Source: Deinococcus rhizophilus (GTDB lineage Bacteria > Deinococcota > Deinococci > Deinococcales > Deinococcaceae). Taken from it: a DNA stretch of 18,629 nucleotides. The position numbers and the translations under genes were made by a program. The DNA lies in contig NZ_JASNGB010000027.1 in the NCBI RefSeq assembly GCF_030271215.1, positions 1-18,629 on the forward strand, given 5' to 3'. The notes beneath the pieces were generated by a model. That model was not told the DNA's origin, searched no databases, and saw only the letters and a list, made by a program, of their open reading frames with translations. The stretch's first letter is position 1; each line of letters starts with the position of its first letter. Positions 7,387 through 16,721 of this stretch are shown one piece after another.

Positions 7387-8040
7387 TCAGGCCTTGTTCG
7401 CCGGACGGTTCTTCGCCCGCTTGATCGTCGCTATTCCGGCCCCGCTGCCCAGCACCTCGCGGTAGAGGGTCCACCACCGGCGGGCCGTCTCCGGGTCACG
7501 GGCGAGGTTCTCGAAGCGGTAGTAGGCGGCGCTCCCGTCCGGCAGGACGAAGGTGGGGGTGCCGAACACGCCGATGTCGGCGGCTTCCGCGAGGTCCCCG
7601 CGCAGGCTGGCCCGCAGGCCGGACTCGTCCTGACGGTCACTCGCCCAGCGGTCCATATCCAGGCCCGCCTCCCCGGCCGCCTGAACGAAGGTGGCCTCCT
7701 CCAGCGGCCTTTTCCCGTCGTGGTGGGCGCGGAACAGCGCGAGGGTGTAGGCCCACGCCTGCTCCTCTCCCTGACGGGCGGCGGCCTGCGCGGCGAGGAA
7801 CGCGGGCAGGCCAGAGCGCTGAAAGCGGTCGCCCTCGCCCAGCGGTTGATCGGTCAGCCACCAGACGGGCGTGGCCTGCCCGGCGTTTTCCGGGTGGTTG
7901 CCCTGGGTCAGCGAGAAGTGGCGCACCCTGAAGGCTTCACCCCCCTCGCGCAGCACGGCGGCCAGTTCCACGCCGCGCCAGGCGTAAGGGCACAGGAAAT
8001 CGACGTAGACCTCGGTGGTGCCGGAGGGGGAAGCGGTCAT
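7387..8040 (-). CDS. DsbA-family thioredoxin-fold protein with a single Cys
   Basis: A 217-residue protein of the DsbA/FrnE/2-hydroxychromene-2-carboxylate isomerase superfamily. The N-terminus reads VYVDFLCPYAWRGVEL, so the active-site position is C17-P-Y-A20 rather than CxxC. The cis-proline loop is GTPTFVLP (T161-P162). The central helical insertion has the usual PFLAAQAA..GEEQAWAYTLALFRAH character. C17 is the only cysteine in the whole protein. There is no signal peptide, so it is cytosolic. A dithiol disulfide oxidase role is therefore unlikely; a glutathione- or bacillithiol-linked isomerase or monothiol function is possible. The start at 8040 is supported by TAGCGT six bases upstream. 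It is convergent with the GNAT gene and divergent from aguB. Confidence 0.88.
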   Translation of the reverse strand: MTASPSGTTEVYVDFLCPYAWRGVELAAVLREGGEAFRVRHFSLTQGNHPENAGQATPVWWLTDQPLGEGDRFQRSGLPAFLAAQAAARQGEEQAWAYTLALFRAHHDGKRPLEEATFVQAAGEAGLDMDRWASDRQDESGLRASLRGDLAEAADIGVFGTPTFVLPDGSAAYYRFENLARDPETARRWWTLYREVLGSGAGIATIKRAKNRPANKA

Positions 8041-8046
8041 GCGGGC

Positions 8047-8052
8047 ACGCTA
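8047..8052 (-). promoter_or_regulatory. -10 element, leaderless DsbA-family gene
   Basis: Minus-strand TAGCGT followed by six bases (GCCCGC) and the ATG at 8040. Confidence 0.55.
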
Positions 8053-8116
8053 ACACGCCCCCCTGGACTCCCCGGTGAACCCGCCCCCCTTCACCCTGCG
8101 CCGCACGCGGGCCGGG

Positions 8117-8122
8117 TACGCT
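8117..8122 (+). promoter_or_regulatory. -10 element, leaderless aguB
   Basis: TACGCT followed by six bases (GGGGCC) and the ATG at 8129. It decides the start against an in-frame upstream codon at 8075. Confidence 0.55.
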
Positions 8123-8128
8123 GGGGCC

Positions 8129-9022
8129 ATGACCCGCACCCCCGACACCGTCCGGCTCGCCGTCGTGCAGATGCACATGACTGACCAGCTTGAGGACAAT
8201 CTCCGCCGCGCCGAGCAGCATGTCCGGGAGGCCGCCCGGCAGGGGGCCAATGTCGTGCTGCTGCCCGAACTGTTCGAGAACCTGTATTTTTGCCAGGTCG
8301 AGCGCGAGGACTACTTCTCGCTGGCGCACCCGCTGGACGGTCACCCCTTCGTGGGGCGCTTTCAGAATCTGGCGCAGGAACTCGGCGTGGTGCTGCCGCT
8401 CTCGTACTTCGAGCGGGCGGGGCAGGCGCATTACAACAGCCTCGTGTGCATCGACGCCGACGGCTCGCTGCTGGGCAACTACCGCAAGACCCATATCCCC
8501 GACGGCCCCGGCTACGAGGAAAAGTACTACTTCGCCACCGGGGACACCGGCTTCAAGGTCTGGCCGACCCGCTTCGGGCGCGTGGGCGTGGGCATCTGCT
8601 GGGACCAGTGGTACCCGGAGACCGCCCGCGCGATGATGCTGATGAACGCCGACTTCCTGCTCTACCCCACCGCCATCGGCAGTGAGCCCGCCGAGGTCGA
8701 GACCCCCAACACCTACCAGATGTGGCAGCGGGCGATGGTGGGGCACGCGGTGAGCAACTCGACCTACGTGGGGTCTTCCAACCGCATCGGCACCGAGCGG
8801 GTGGGCGAGCTGGAGCAGACCTACTACGGGCACTCCTTTATCAGCGACTACACGGGTGAGATCGTGGCGGAACTCGGGGAAACCGAGGAAGGGCCGCTGA
8901 CCCACGACCTCAACCTGACCGAGGCCCGCAAGTTCCGCGCCGGGATGGGCTTTTTCCGCGACCGCCGCCCGGAGCTGTACGGCGTGCTGATGACGACGGA
9001 CGGGGTGACGCGGCGGGACTGA
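8129..9022 (+). CDS. aguB: N-carbamoylputrescine amidase
   Basis: A 297-residue nitrilase-superfamily amidase that hydrolyses N-carbamoylputrescine to putrescine, CO2 and ammonia. The catalytic triad is visible: E47 in LLPELFENLYF, K120 in NYRKTHIPD and C157 in VGICWDQWYPE. The C-terminal part (GSSNRIG, YYGHSFISDYTGEI) matches the AguB subgroup well. It follows AguA in the pathway. It is not in one operon with aguA: a leaderless -10 lies directly upstream and the oppositely oriented DsbA-family gene is in between. The methyltransferase gene starts 25 bases after its stop. Confidence 0.94.
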   Translation: MTRTPDTVRLAVVQMHMTDQLEDNLRRAEQHVREAARQGANVVLLPELFENLYFCQVEREDYFSLAHPLDGHPFVGRFQNLAQELGVVLPLSYFERAGQAHYNSLVCIDADGSLLGNYRKTHIPDGPGYEEKYYFATGDTGFKVWPTRFGRVGVGICWDQWYPETARAMMLMNADFLLYPTAIGSEPAEVETPNTYQMWQRAMVGHAVSNSTYVGSSNRIGTERVGELEQTYYGHSFISDYTGEIVAELGETEEGPLTHDLNLTEARKFRAGMGFFRDRRPELYGVLMTTDGVTRRD

Positions 9023-9035
9023 GGCCCAGCGCCCT

Positions 9036-9041
9036 TACCCT
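9036..9041 (+). promoter_or_regulatory. -10 element, leaderless methyltransferase gene
   Basis: TACCCT followed by six bases (GGGCGG) and the ATG at 9048. It begins only 13 bases after the aguB stop, so the gene can be transcribed on its own as well as by read-through. Confidence 0.55.
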
Positions 9042-9047
9042 GGGCGG

Positions 9048-9704
9048 ATGTCCGACCGTCCCCATTCGCGCGAGTGGTATGCCCGCCTGGCCCGCGAGCT
9101 GGGCGGGTACCGTCATGGCTGGACCCGCGAGCTGGACGGCCCCGACCCCGAGCTGACCTTCGACGTGCTGCTGGCCGAGCAGCTGGGGCCGGGGGTGCGG
9201 GTGTTGGAGGCAGGCTGCGGCCACGGCCCCGATGCGGCCCGCTTCGGGGGTGAGGTCGGGCGCTGGGTGGCCTATGACTCGGGGCCGGAACTGCTGGAGC
9301 AGGCCCGAGCGAACGCCCCCCACGCCGACTTCCACCTCTGGAACGGCAAGGGAACGGTGCCCGACCCCCTGCGCGGCCCCTTCGACCTGATCGTGTCGCG
9401 GCGGGGGCCGACGGGGGTGATCCTGCGGCTGCCCGAACTCGCCGCGCCGGGTGCCCACTTTCTGTACGTGGGGCCGAGGCTGGACGTGCCTCAGGTGCCC
9501 GAACGCCTGCACGCCGTTGACTGGGACATTCTGGGCGAGTGGCGCGTGTCTGTGCAGGCCTGGGCACCCACCTGGGAAGCCTGGGTGACCCGCTGCGAGT
9601 GGATGGGGGAGGAGGCGAGGCTGGAGGACTGGCAGGAACGGGCCACCCCACGCGGCCTGAGCTACCGCGAGGAACGCTACGTGGTGCTCGCCGGGGCGCC
9701 GTAA
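9048..9704 (+). CDS. Class I SAM-dependent methyltransferase
   Basis: A 218-residue protein with a Rossmann-type methyltransferase core. Motif I is [15 protein letters not shown] (52-66); an acidic residue follows the second strand ([19 protein letters not shown]), and [20 protein letters not shown] is the motif IV region. The N-terminus ([19 protein letters not shown]) is a helical cap. The substrate cannot be told from the sequence. The last 28 bases overlap the 3' end of the convergent truA gene. Confidence 0.86.
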   Translation: MSDRPHSREWYARLARELGGYRHGWTRELDGPDPELTFDVLLAEQLGPGVRVLEAGCGHGPDAARFGGEVGRWVAYDSGPELLEQARANAPHADFHLWNGKGTVPDPLRGPFDLIVSRRGPTGVILRLPELAAPGAHFLYVGPRLDVPQVPERLHAVDWDILGEWRVSVQAWAPTWEAWVTRCEWMGEEARLEDWQERATPRGLSYREERYVVLAGAP

Positions 9705-10483
9705 CTCGCCCCCGTGAACGTCAACCCCTGCGCGGGCACGTTCGCCCCGGCCCGCCCCCGCTCGCGCCCGGCGAGGATGGGGGGCACGTCTTCCCCACGC
9801 AGCTTGCCCTGCCCCACGAGGAGCAGCGTGCCCACCAGCCCCCGGACCATGTGGCGCAGAAAACTCTCGCCCGCGACGTGGACCTCCCAGACCTGCCCGC
9901 CGTGGACCGTGGGACCAGGCCGGACCACGAGCGCCCGCAGCTCGCGTACCGTCTGGCGGTCCTCCTGGGTGGCGAAGGCGGCAAAGTCGTGGGTGCCGAT
10001 CAGGGAGAGGGCGGCGGCATTCATCGCCGGTACGTCCAGCGGCCCCGGCACGTGCAGCGTCCGGCCCGCCCACAGCGGATGGCGCTGGGGCGCGTGCAGC
10101 AGCCGGTAGCTGTAGCGCCGCTCGGTGCAGGAGAAACGGGCGTGGAAGCCGGGCGGGGCCTCGTCCGCCTCCAGCACGGCCACGCTCTCTGGAAGGTGGG
10201 CGTTGAGGGCGCGGGCCAGTTTCTCGGTCGGGACGCGGAAGCCCCCCGGCACGTCGGTGTGCGCGGGCATCGCCTCCGCGTGGACCCCGGCGTCGGTGCG
10301 CCCGGCAGCGACCGGGCGGGCGGCGTCCGTGGCTCCCAGCCGGGCAAAGGCCGCGTGGACCGTGTCCTGCACGCTGGGCGCGTGGGGCTGAGACTGCCAC
10401 CCGGCAAAGCCTGCACCGTCCCAGGCCAGCAGCAATCGCAGTCGCCGGAAGCCGGGGGGCGGGGCGTAGGAGGGGACTGACAT
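9677..10483 (-). CDS. truA: tRNA pseudouridine synthase A
   Basis: A 268-residue enzyme that makes pseudouridine at positions 38-40 of the tRNA anticodon stem. The catalytic aspartate is D64 in [11 protein letters not shown]. Other hallmarks are [16 protein letters not shown] (18-33), [35 protein letters not shown] and [20 protein letters not shown] start at the ATG at 10483, because TACCTT lies six bases upstream and the homologous region begins a few residues later; an upstream ATG at 10516 would add 11 residues. Its 3' end overlaps the methyltransferase gene tail to tail by 28 bases, and its promoter region is shared back to back with the LysM/M23 gene. Confidence 0.95.
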   Translation of the reverse strand: MSVPSYAPPPGFRRLRLLLAWDGAGFAGWQSQPHAPSVQDTVHAAFARLGATDAARPVAAGRTDAGVHAEAMPAHTDVPGGFRVPTEKLARALNAHLPESVAVLEADEAPPGFHARFSCTERRYSYRLLHAPQRHPLWAGRTLHVPGPLDVPAMNAAALSLIGTHDFAAFATQEDRQTVRELRALVVRPGPTVHGGQVWEVHVAGESFLRHMVRGLVGTLLLVGQGKLRGEDVPPILAGRERGRAGANVPAQGLTFTGASYGAPASTT

Positions 10484-10489
10484 GGCCGC

Positions 10490-10495
10490 AAGGTA
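10490..10495 (-). promoter_or_regulatory. -10 element, leaderless truA
   Basis: Minus-strand TACCTT followed by six bases (GCGGCC) and the ATG at 10483. Confidence 0.5.
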
Positions 10496-10538
10496 ACGCG
10501 GGGCGGGATTGTTCACATCCGGCCCCCATCCCCACCAT

Positions 10539-10544
10539 TACACT
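10539..10544 (+). promoter_or_regulatory. -10 element, leaderless LysM/M23 gene
   Basis: TACACT followed by seven bases (AAGTGCC) and the GTG at 10552. Supports the GTG start. Confidence 0.55.
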
Positions 10545-10551
10545 AAGTGCC

Positions 10552-11454
10552 GTGAACCCCACTCTCATCCGGCGCTTCTCTGGCCCGGCGACGCGGCGCC
10601 TGCTGGCTGCCGCCGCCCTCCTGCTGCCTGGCCTCCTGCCTGGGGGCGCGGCGGAGGCGGCGGGGAGTTACCGGGTCAAGGCGGGCGACAACCTCACGGT
10701 GATCGCGGGGCGGGCCGGGGTGAGCGTCTCGGCGCTGAAGTCGGCCAACCCGGCCTTGCGGAACGCGAACTACGTGCGGGCCGGGCAAGTGCTGAGGATT
10801 CCCGACCGGGTGCTGGCGGGACGCACCCACCGGGTCAGGGGCGGCGAGAACCTCAGCGTGATCGCGCGGCGCTACGGGATCAGTCTCGCGCGGCTGCTGG
10901 GGGCCAACCCGGCCTACCGGGGCGGCAGGGTGCTGCGGGTGGGCGCGGCGGTCAGGATTCCCCCGCGCACGGTGGCCTCGCGCCTGCAGGCGACCCCGGC
11001 CCGGGCGGGCGGCGCGGTGGTGCGGTCGGCGTCGGTGCGGGTCAACGCCGCGCCCGCTTCCTCGCGCGGGTGGCTGTGGCCGGTGGCGGGGTATGCGGGC
11101 ATCAGCAGCGACTTTGGTCAGCGCGTGCTGGACGGCGAGCGCGAGATGCACTACGGGGTGGACATCCTCGCCCCGCACGGCTCCCCGGTGCGGGCCGCCC
11201 GCTCGGGCCGGGTGCTGGAGTCGCGGGCCGACTTCAAGCGCGGCTGGGGCTGGACGGTCGTGCTGGAGCACGAGGGCGGCTGGATCACCCGCTACGCGCA
11301 CCTCAGCGCCAACCTCGTGCGGGCGGGCGAGACGGTCGCGCAGGGGCAGGTCATCGGGCGGGTGGGCAATACGGGCCGCAGCACGGGCACCCACCTGCAC
11401 TACGGCACCTACCTGCGCTGGAATCCCAAGGACCCCCTGAGTCTCTACGAGTGA
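10552..11454 (+). CDS. LysM-LysM-M23 peptidoglycan endopeptidase
   Basis: A 300-residue exported protein. Residues 1-37 are a signal peptide (RRLLAAAALLLPGLLPGGAAEA). LysM domains at about 39-83 (YRVKAGDNLTVIAGRAGVSV) and 92-137 (HRVRGGENLSVIARRYGISL) bind peptidoglycan. The M23 domain at about 173-296 has the zinc ligands H200 and D204 (HYGVDILAPHGSPV) and H283 in THLHYG, with H250 and H281 as further conserved histidines, so it should be an active DD- or interpeptide endopeptidase in the envelope. The start is GTG, supported by TACACT seven bases upstream. Its stop overlaps the start of the next small gene (GTGA). It is divergent from truA, with 68 bases between the start codons. Confidence 0.93.
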   Translation: MNPTLIRRFSGPATRRLLAAAALLLPGLLPGGAAEAAGSYRVKAGDNLTVIAGRAGVSVSALKSANPALRNANYVRAGQVLRIPDRVLAGRTHRVRGGENLSVIARRYGISLARLLGANPAYRGGRVLRVGAAVRIPPRTVASRLQATPARAGGAVVRSASVRVNAAPASSRGWLWPVAGYAGISSDFGQRVLDGEREMHYGVDILAPHGSPVRAARSGRVLESRADFKRGWGWTVVLEHEGGWITRYAHLSANLVRAGETVAQGQVIGRVGNTGRSTGTHLHYGTYLRWNPKDPLSLYE

Positions 11455-11716
11455 GCGCCCCCCCTGCCCCGCTGCGGGTCCATTACGCCGAGGCGAAGGG
11501 CGACACCGCCGAACGCGACCTCGCCGCGTGGCTGGGCACGCTGCCGGAGCAGCCGGGCTTCCTGGGCGCTGAACTGCTGACCAGCCCGGCGCAACCCGGC
11601 CTGGCCCTCGTCGCCAGCCGCTGGTCGGGTGAGGTGCCGCCGCTGACAGTGCCGGACGGGGCGCGGGCCTGGGAGTTCGAGGTGCGGCGCAGCCGGGGGC
11701 ACGGCGGCAGACCGGG

Positions 11717-11720
<4 letters not shown>
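11451..11720 (+). CDS. Small ABM-like (dimeric alpha/beta barrel) protein
   Basis: An 89-residue protein beginning at a GTG that overlaps the stop of the LysM/M23 gene as GTGA, a classic coupling arrangement. The pattern LRVHYAEAKGD, a helix ERDLAAWLGTLPEQPGFLGAELL, then PGLALVASRWSGE and ARAWEFEVRRS, fits the ferredoxin-like fold of antibiotic-biosynthesis-monooxygenase (ABM) domains, especially the PGFLGAELL phrase. The conserved heme or substrate residues of better-known ABM proteins cannot be assigned. Its TAG stop shares the sequence CTAG with the stop of surE on the other strand. Confidence 0.72.
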
Positions 11721-12502
<782 letters not shown>

Positions 12503-12509
12503 GAACCGC

Positions 12510-12515
12510 AGGCTA
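12510..12515 (-). promoter_or_regulatory. -10 element, leaderless surE
   Basis: Minus-strand TAGCCT followed by seven bases (GCGGTTC) and the ATG at 12502. Confidence 0.55.
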
Positions 12516-12655
12516 GCGCGGCCCCGCCTCCCTTCCAGGGTGCTCCTCCCATCTTGAGCGCCTGTTGAGGAGATGCAGATCTGGCCCCCGAAAGGACTCA
12601 AGCCGTCTTAAGGAGCGGGGCGCAGGTGTGCGGCCCTCTGGCTCCGGCAACCCGC

Positions 12656-12661
12656 TAACAT
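12656..12661 (+). promoter_or_regulatory. Possible -10 for the response-regulator transcript
   Basis: TAACAT, 11 bases before the small-ORF ATG at 12673. A start near 12668 would leave a leader of only about five bases before the small ORF and about 67 bases before the response regulator. No -35 is evident. Confidence 0.35.
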
Positions 12662-12672
12662 GAGTCTCAGTT

Positions 12673-12738
12673 ATGCGTTTGCTCAAGCTCCTCACCCTGA
12701 TCTGGCCCACCTGTGCTCAGGGGGGGGTGCGGCCATGA
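12673..12738 (+). CDS. Putative 21-residue upstream ORF
   Basis: A short frame beginning MRLLKLLTLIWPTC and ending in Pro-stop. Its TGA overlaps the ATG of the response-regulator gene (ATGA at 12735-12738). It lies just after a possible -10. The peptide is Leu-rich at its start but resembles nothing I know. Its main role, if real, would be to carry ribosomes onto the downstream start by termination-reinitiation. It is supported only by position and by the parallel arrangement before the MnhE gene. Confidence 0.4.
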   Translation: MRLLKLLTLIWPTCAQGGVRP

Positions 12739-13166
12739 GCCGTCCCCTGCGCCTGCTGCTCGTCGACGACAGCCTGATAGACCGCCACCTCGCCGAGGAG
12801 GTGTTCGCGGAATACGCGCACCTGTGCCAGGTCACGACCGTGGGCAGCGGGCAGGAGGCGCTGGCCCACCTGCGGACGCCCGGGACCGCCCTGCCCGACG
12901 TGGTGCTGCTGGACGTGAATATGCCGGGCATGTCGGGCTTCGAGGTGCTGGAGGCGCTGAAGACCGATCCCCGGCTGGTGCAGATCCCGGTGGTGATGCT
13001 GACCACTTCCAACCACGACCACGACATCACCCGCGCCTACACGCTGCACGCGAGTTCCTACCTGATCAAGTCGCTGAGTTTTCAGGAGTTCATGGCGCAG
13101 GTCGAGGGCTTTCTGGAGTTCTGGACCCGCGCCCGGCTGACAAGCTGGCCCGACGCGGTGTCCTGA
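12735..13166 (+). CDS. Single-domain response regulator (REC)
   Basis: A 143-residue receiver domain with no output domain, of the Rcp1-like type. The acidic pair D11-D12 (LLLVDDS), phosphoacceptor D60 (VVLLDVNMPGMSG), T90 (VVMLTTS) and K112 (YLIKSLS) are all present, so it should be phosphorylated by a histidine kinase. Such proteins act as phosphorelay shuttles or partners of phytochrome-like kinases; no kinase gene is in the window. The start at 12735 gives a normal REC N-terminus; an in-frame ATG at 12660 would add 25 unlikely residues. The gene lacks a strong Shine-Dalgarno (only a G-run) and its start overlaps the stop of a small ORF. A 104-bp repeat begins at its stop codon. Confidence 0.92.
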   Translation: MSRPLRLLLVDDSLIDRHLAEEVFAEYAHLCQVTTVGSGQEALAHLRTPGTALPDVVLLDVNMPGMSGFEVLEALKTDPRLVQIPVVMLTTSNHDHDITRAYTLHASSYLIKSLSFQEFMAQVEGFLEFWTRARLTSWPDAVS

Positions 13167-13269
13167 TACGGACTCCGATGGAATCGTTTACGAGGTGATT
13201 CAATCCGAGCGGATGCGAGACGGAGAAACGACGGGTCCCGGAAGTAAAGGAATTGGACGGAACCCGTAT
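13166..13269. mobile_element. 104-bp MITE-like element
   Basis: The ends 13166-13191 and 13244-13269 form a 26-base imperfect terminal inverted repeat (18 of 26 positions match), with identical outer ATACGG and inner TTTAC. The interior (CGGATGCGAGACGGAGAAACGAC) has no open reading frame of note and is less G+C-rich than the surroundings. It begins on the last base of the response-regulator stop codon. Size and structure match non-autonomous miniature elements or Deinococcus small repeats; no target-site duplication is obvious. Confidence 0.55.
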
Positions 13270-13391
13270 GGCAGGAATTCCGACCCGGCAGTGTCCGTCA
13301 CGGCTCAGTCCGGACCGTCGGTGCAGCCAGAGCGAGCACGAGCAGACGGGGGCAGGAACCGGCGCCCACGGAGCCGCCGCCGGATACCCCG

Positions 13392-13397
13392 TATTCT
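13392..13397 (+). promoter_or_regulatory. -10 element before the MnhE upstream ORF
   Basis: TATTCT followed by six bases (GACCGC) and the ATG at 13404. The spacing is the same as at the leaderless genes of this window, so the small ORF itself should be at the 5' end of the mRNA. Confidence 0.5.
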
Positions 13398-13403
13398 GAC
13401 CGC

Positions 13404-13472
13404 ATGTTTCCTGTGCCCCCCGTCTGCTCCCCGGACCTGGCCGCCTGTTCCAGTGGGGGCGGCGGACCATGA
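13404..13472 (+). CDS. Putative 22-residue leaderless upstream ORF
   Basis: A short frame starting MFPVPPVCSPDLAAC, ending in a Gly run and Pro-stop. It begins six bases after TATTCT, and its TGA overlaps the ATG of the MnhE-like gene (ATGA at 13469-13472). This gives a leaderless small ORF coupled to the main gene. The peptide sequence is not recognised, and the function is probably in its translation rather than its product. Confidence 0.45.
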   Translation: MFPVPPVCSPDLAACSSGGGGP

Positions 13473-13945
13473 GGGGCGCGGGTTTCAACCTGCTGCTGGG
13501 GCTGGTCTGGGCGCTCTTTCTGGGCGAGGTCAGCCTGCGGACGCTGGCGCTGGGCTGGGTGATCGGGTTCCTGATCCTGACGCTGTTTCGCCGCTCCCTG
13601 GGAGTGACGGCCTACACCCGCGGCATCGGAGCCACCGCCGGACTGATCGTCTCCTTTCTGGCCGAGCTGGTGCGGGCGAACATCCACATGGCGCTGATGG
13701 CCCTGCATCCCCGCCCCCGCCTCAATCCGATGATCGTGGAGGTTCCCCTGCGCCTTCAGGGCGACCTGCCCCTCACGCTGCTGGCGTCCCTGACGGGGCT
13801 GCTGCCGGGTACGGTCGCGCTGGCCTTCTCGCCCGACCGGGGCTCGCTCTACGTCCACGCGCTGGGGATGAACAGCGCCCAGGCCGCCCGCCAGAGCGTG
13901 AGGCAGATGGAACGCCACCTGCTGCGGGTGGTGGGGGGGGACTAG
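13469..13945 (+). CDS. Na+/H+ antiporter subunit E-like protein (MnhE/MrpE)
   Basis: A 158-residue membrane protein of the MnhE/MrpE/PhaE family. Residues 6-40 hold two hydrophobic helices (FNLLLGLVWALFLGE, ALGWVIGFLILTLF), about 55-77 a third (GLIVSFLAELVRANIHMALMA), and 97-115 another hydrophobic stretch (LTLLASLTGLLPGTVAL). The family signature R-A-N-I-H-MAL...L.P and the LTLLASLTGLLPGT..L phrase are present. In known Mrp complexes this subunit works with six others in Na+/H+ exchange; none is adjacent here, so it is an orphan in this window. Translation is probably coupled to the small ORF overlapping its ATG. It converges on the UPF0114 gene. Confidence 0.87.
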   Translation: MRGAGFNLLLGLVWALFLGEVSLRTLALGWVIGFLILTLFRRSLGVTAYTRGIGATAGLIVSFLAELVRANIHMALMALHPRPRLNPMIVEVPLRLQGDLPLTLLASLTGLLPGTVALAFSPDRGSLYVHALGMNSAQAARQSVRQMERHLLRVVGGD

Positions 13946-14009
13946 GGAATCTGGATGAACAGGCCAGCACGGCTGACCCGGACTCCGGAGCAGTCCCTCC
14001 CCCGGCCTC

Positions 14010-14699
14010 CTACTCGCTGCCGCCCCCGGCAGGCACCTTGCCCTCGGCCTTGGCCTCGGTGGCCTGCTTGGCGATCTCCACGTCCTCCTCGTCGATGTGC
14101 CGCTGCTCGCTGTCGCGCTCGAAGAGGTCGCGCCGCGCCTTGAGCTTGGAGCCGGGTTGCTGCAGGTCGCTGCCACTGCCCTTGTGAACCTGCTGGAACA
14201 GCACCAGCGCCCCGCCCGCCAGCGCGAGCGACCCGGCGAAGTACAGCGTCTCGACCGGCTCCTCCCAGCGGATGAAGTGCTCCAGGAAGGTCACGCCCAG
14301 AATCACGATCACCACCGACACGACCTTCTGCTCGAGGTCGGACAGGCTCTCGACCCCCAGCGCCGACGTGAGGTTGAGCGGCTTGATGAACAGCGAGTAC
14401 AGCCCCACGCCGATCAGGTAGAACACCACCGCCTTGAGCATGGTGCCCACGACCTCCAGAAACTCGACGGCGAGCGTGCCCGACTGGCTGTCGATGCCCT
14501 GGGTAAACATCTCGCGCCAGGTCTGGTAGATGGTGTTCAGCGCCAGGATGGTTCCCTGCAGGAAGAGGCTGAAGGCCACGAGCAGCACGGCGATCACTGC
14601 GATCAGGACCACGAAGCGGGTGCGGCCGATCAGTTCGCTGAACCACTCGCGCCGGGAGGGTTCGCCTTGGGGCGGGCTGGAGGGGCGGGGCCGGGTCAC
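14010..14699 (-). CDS. UPF0114 (YqhA-like) membrane protein
   Basis: A 229-residue inner-membrane protein similar to the UPF0114/YqhA family of unknown function. Hydrophobic segments lie at about 28-50 (RFVVLIAVIAVLLVAFSLFL), 86-106 (MLKAVVFYLIGVGLYSLFI), 126-144 (VVSVVIVILGVTFLEHFI) and 150-168. The phrases FYLIGVGLYSLFIKPLNL and LE.LEQKVVSVVIVILGV are typical. The C-terminal 60 residues are a charged tail (ARRDLFERDSEQRHIDEEDV). The start is a GTG at 14699, with no good ribosome site or -10 at standard spacing, so the start is uncertain. It lies downstream of glmS on the same strand, separated by a strong hairpin. Confidence 0.8.
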   Translation of the reverse strand: MTRPRPSSPPQGEPSRREWFSELIGRTRFVVLIAVIAVLLVAFSLFLQGTILALNTIYQTWREMFTQGIDSQSGTLAVEFLEVVGTMLKAVVFYLIGVGLYSLFIKPLNLTSALGVESLSDLEQKVVSVVIVILGVTFLEHFIRWEEPVETLYFAGSLALAGGALVLFQQVHKGSGSDLQQPGSKLKARRDLFERDSEQRHIDEEDVEIAKQATEAKAEGKVPAGGGSE

Positions 14700-14782
14700 C
14701 CGTTCATCTTGAGGGGTCCGGGGGCGCCGTCCTGTAGCCGCGCCAGAAGACAGCCTTCATGGAGGCCAGGACAGCACGCCAA

Positions 14783-14811
14783 GGGGGCAGAGCCACGTGG
14801 ACTCTGCCCCC
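14783..14811 (-). terminator. Hairpin terminator after glmS
   Basis: GGGGGCAGAG (14783-14792) pairs with CTCTGCCCCC (14802-14811) around a short loop, about 20 bases after the glmS stop. It lacks a clear U-tract. It probably separates glmS from the UPF0114 gene. Confidence 0.65.
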
Positions 14812-14830
14812 CTGATTCCGACCGACGGCG

Positions 14831-16651
<1,821 letters not shown>

Positions 16652-16656
16652 GAGAA

Positions 16657-16663
16657 CTCCTTT
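16657..16663 (-). promoter_or_regulatory. glmS ribosome binding site
   Basis: Minus-strand AAAGGAG with five bases (TTCTC) to the ATG at 16651. It lies about 60 bases after the 3' end of the ribozyme. Confidence 0.8.
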
Positions 16664-16721
16664 ACCCGCGCCCGGCAGGAAGCCAGGGCGGGCAGTGTCT
16701 GGGTTGGATTGACTTCGCACT

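Noticed and set aside
12660..12734. N-terminal extension of the response regulator from an ATG at 12660
   Set aside because: The extra 25 residues do not belong to a receiver domain and no TANNNT precedes that ATG at the usual distance.
13946..14009. Terminator between the convergent MnhE and UPF0114 genes
   Set aside because: Only short self-complementary words such as CTCCGGAG are present; no convincing stem.
14696..14707. ATG-AAC-GGG-TGA on the minus strand with its stop overlapping the GTG of the UPF0114 gene
   Set aside because: It resembles the two coupled small ORFs but is only three codons long and has no -10 at the usual spacing, so chance is likely.
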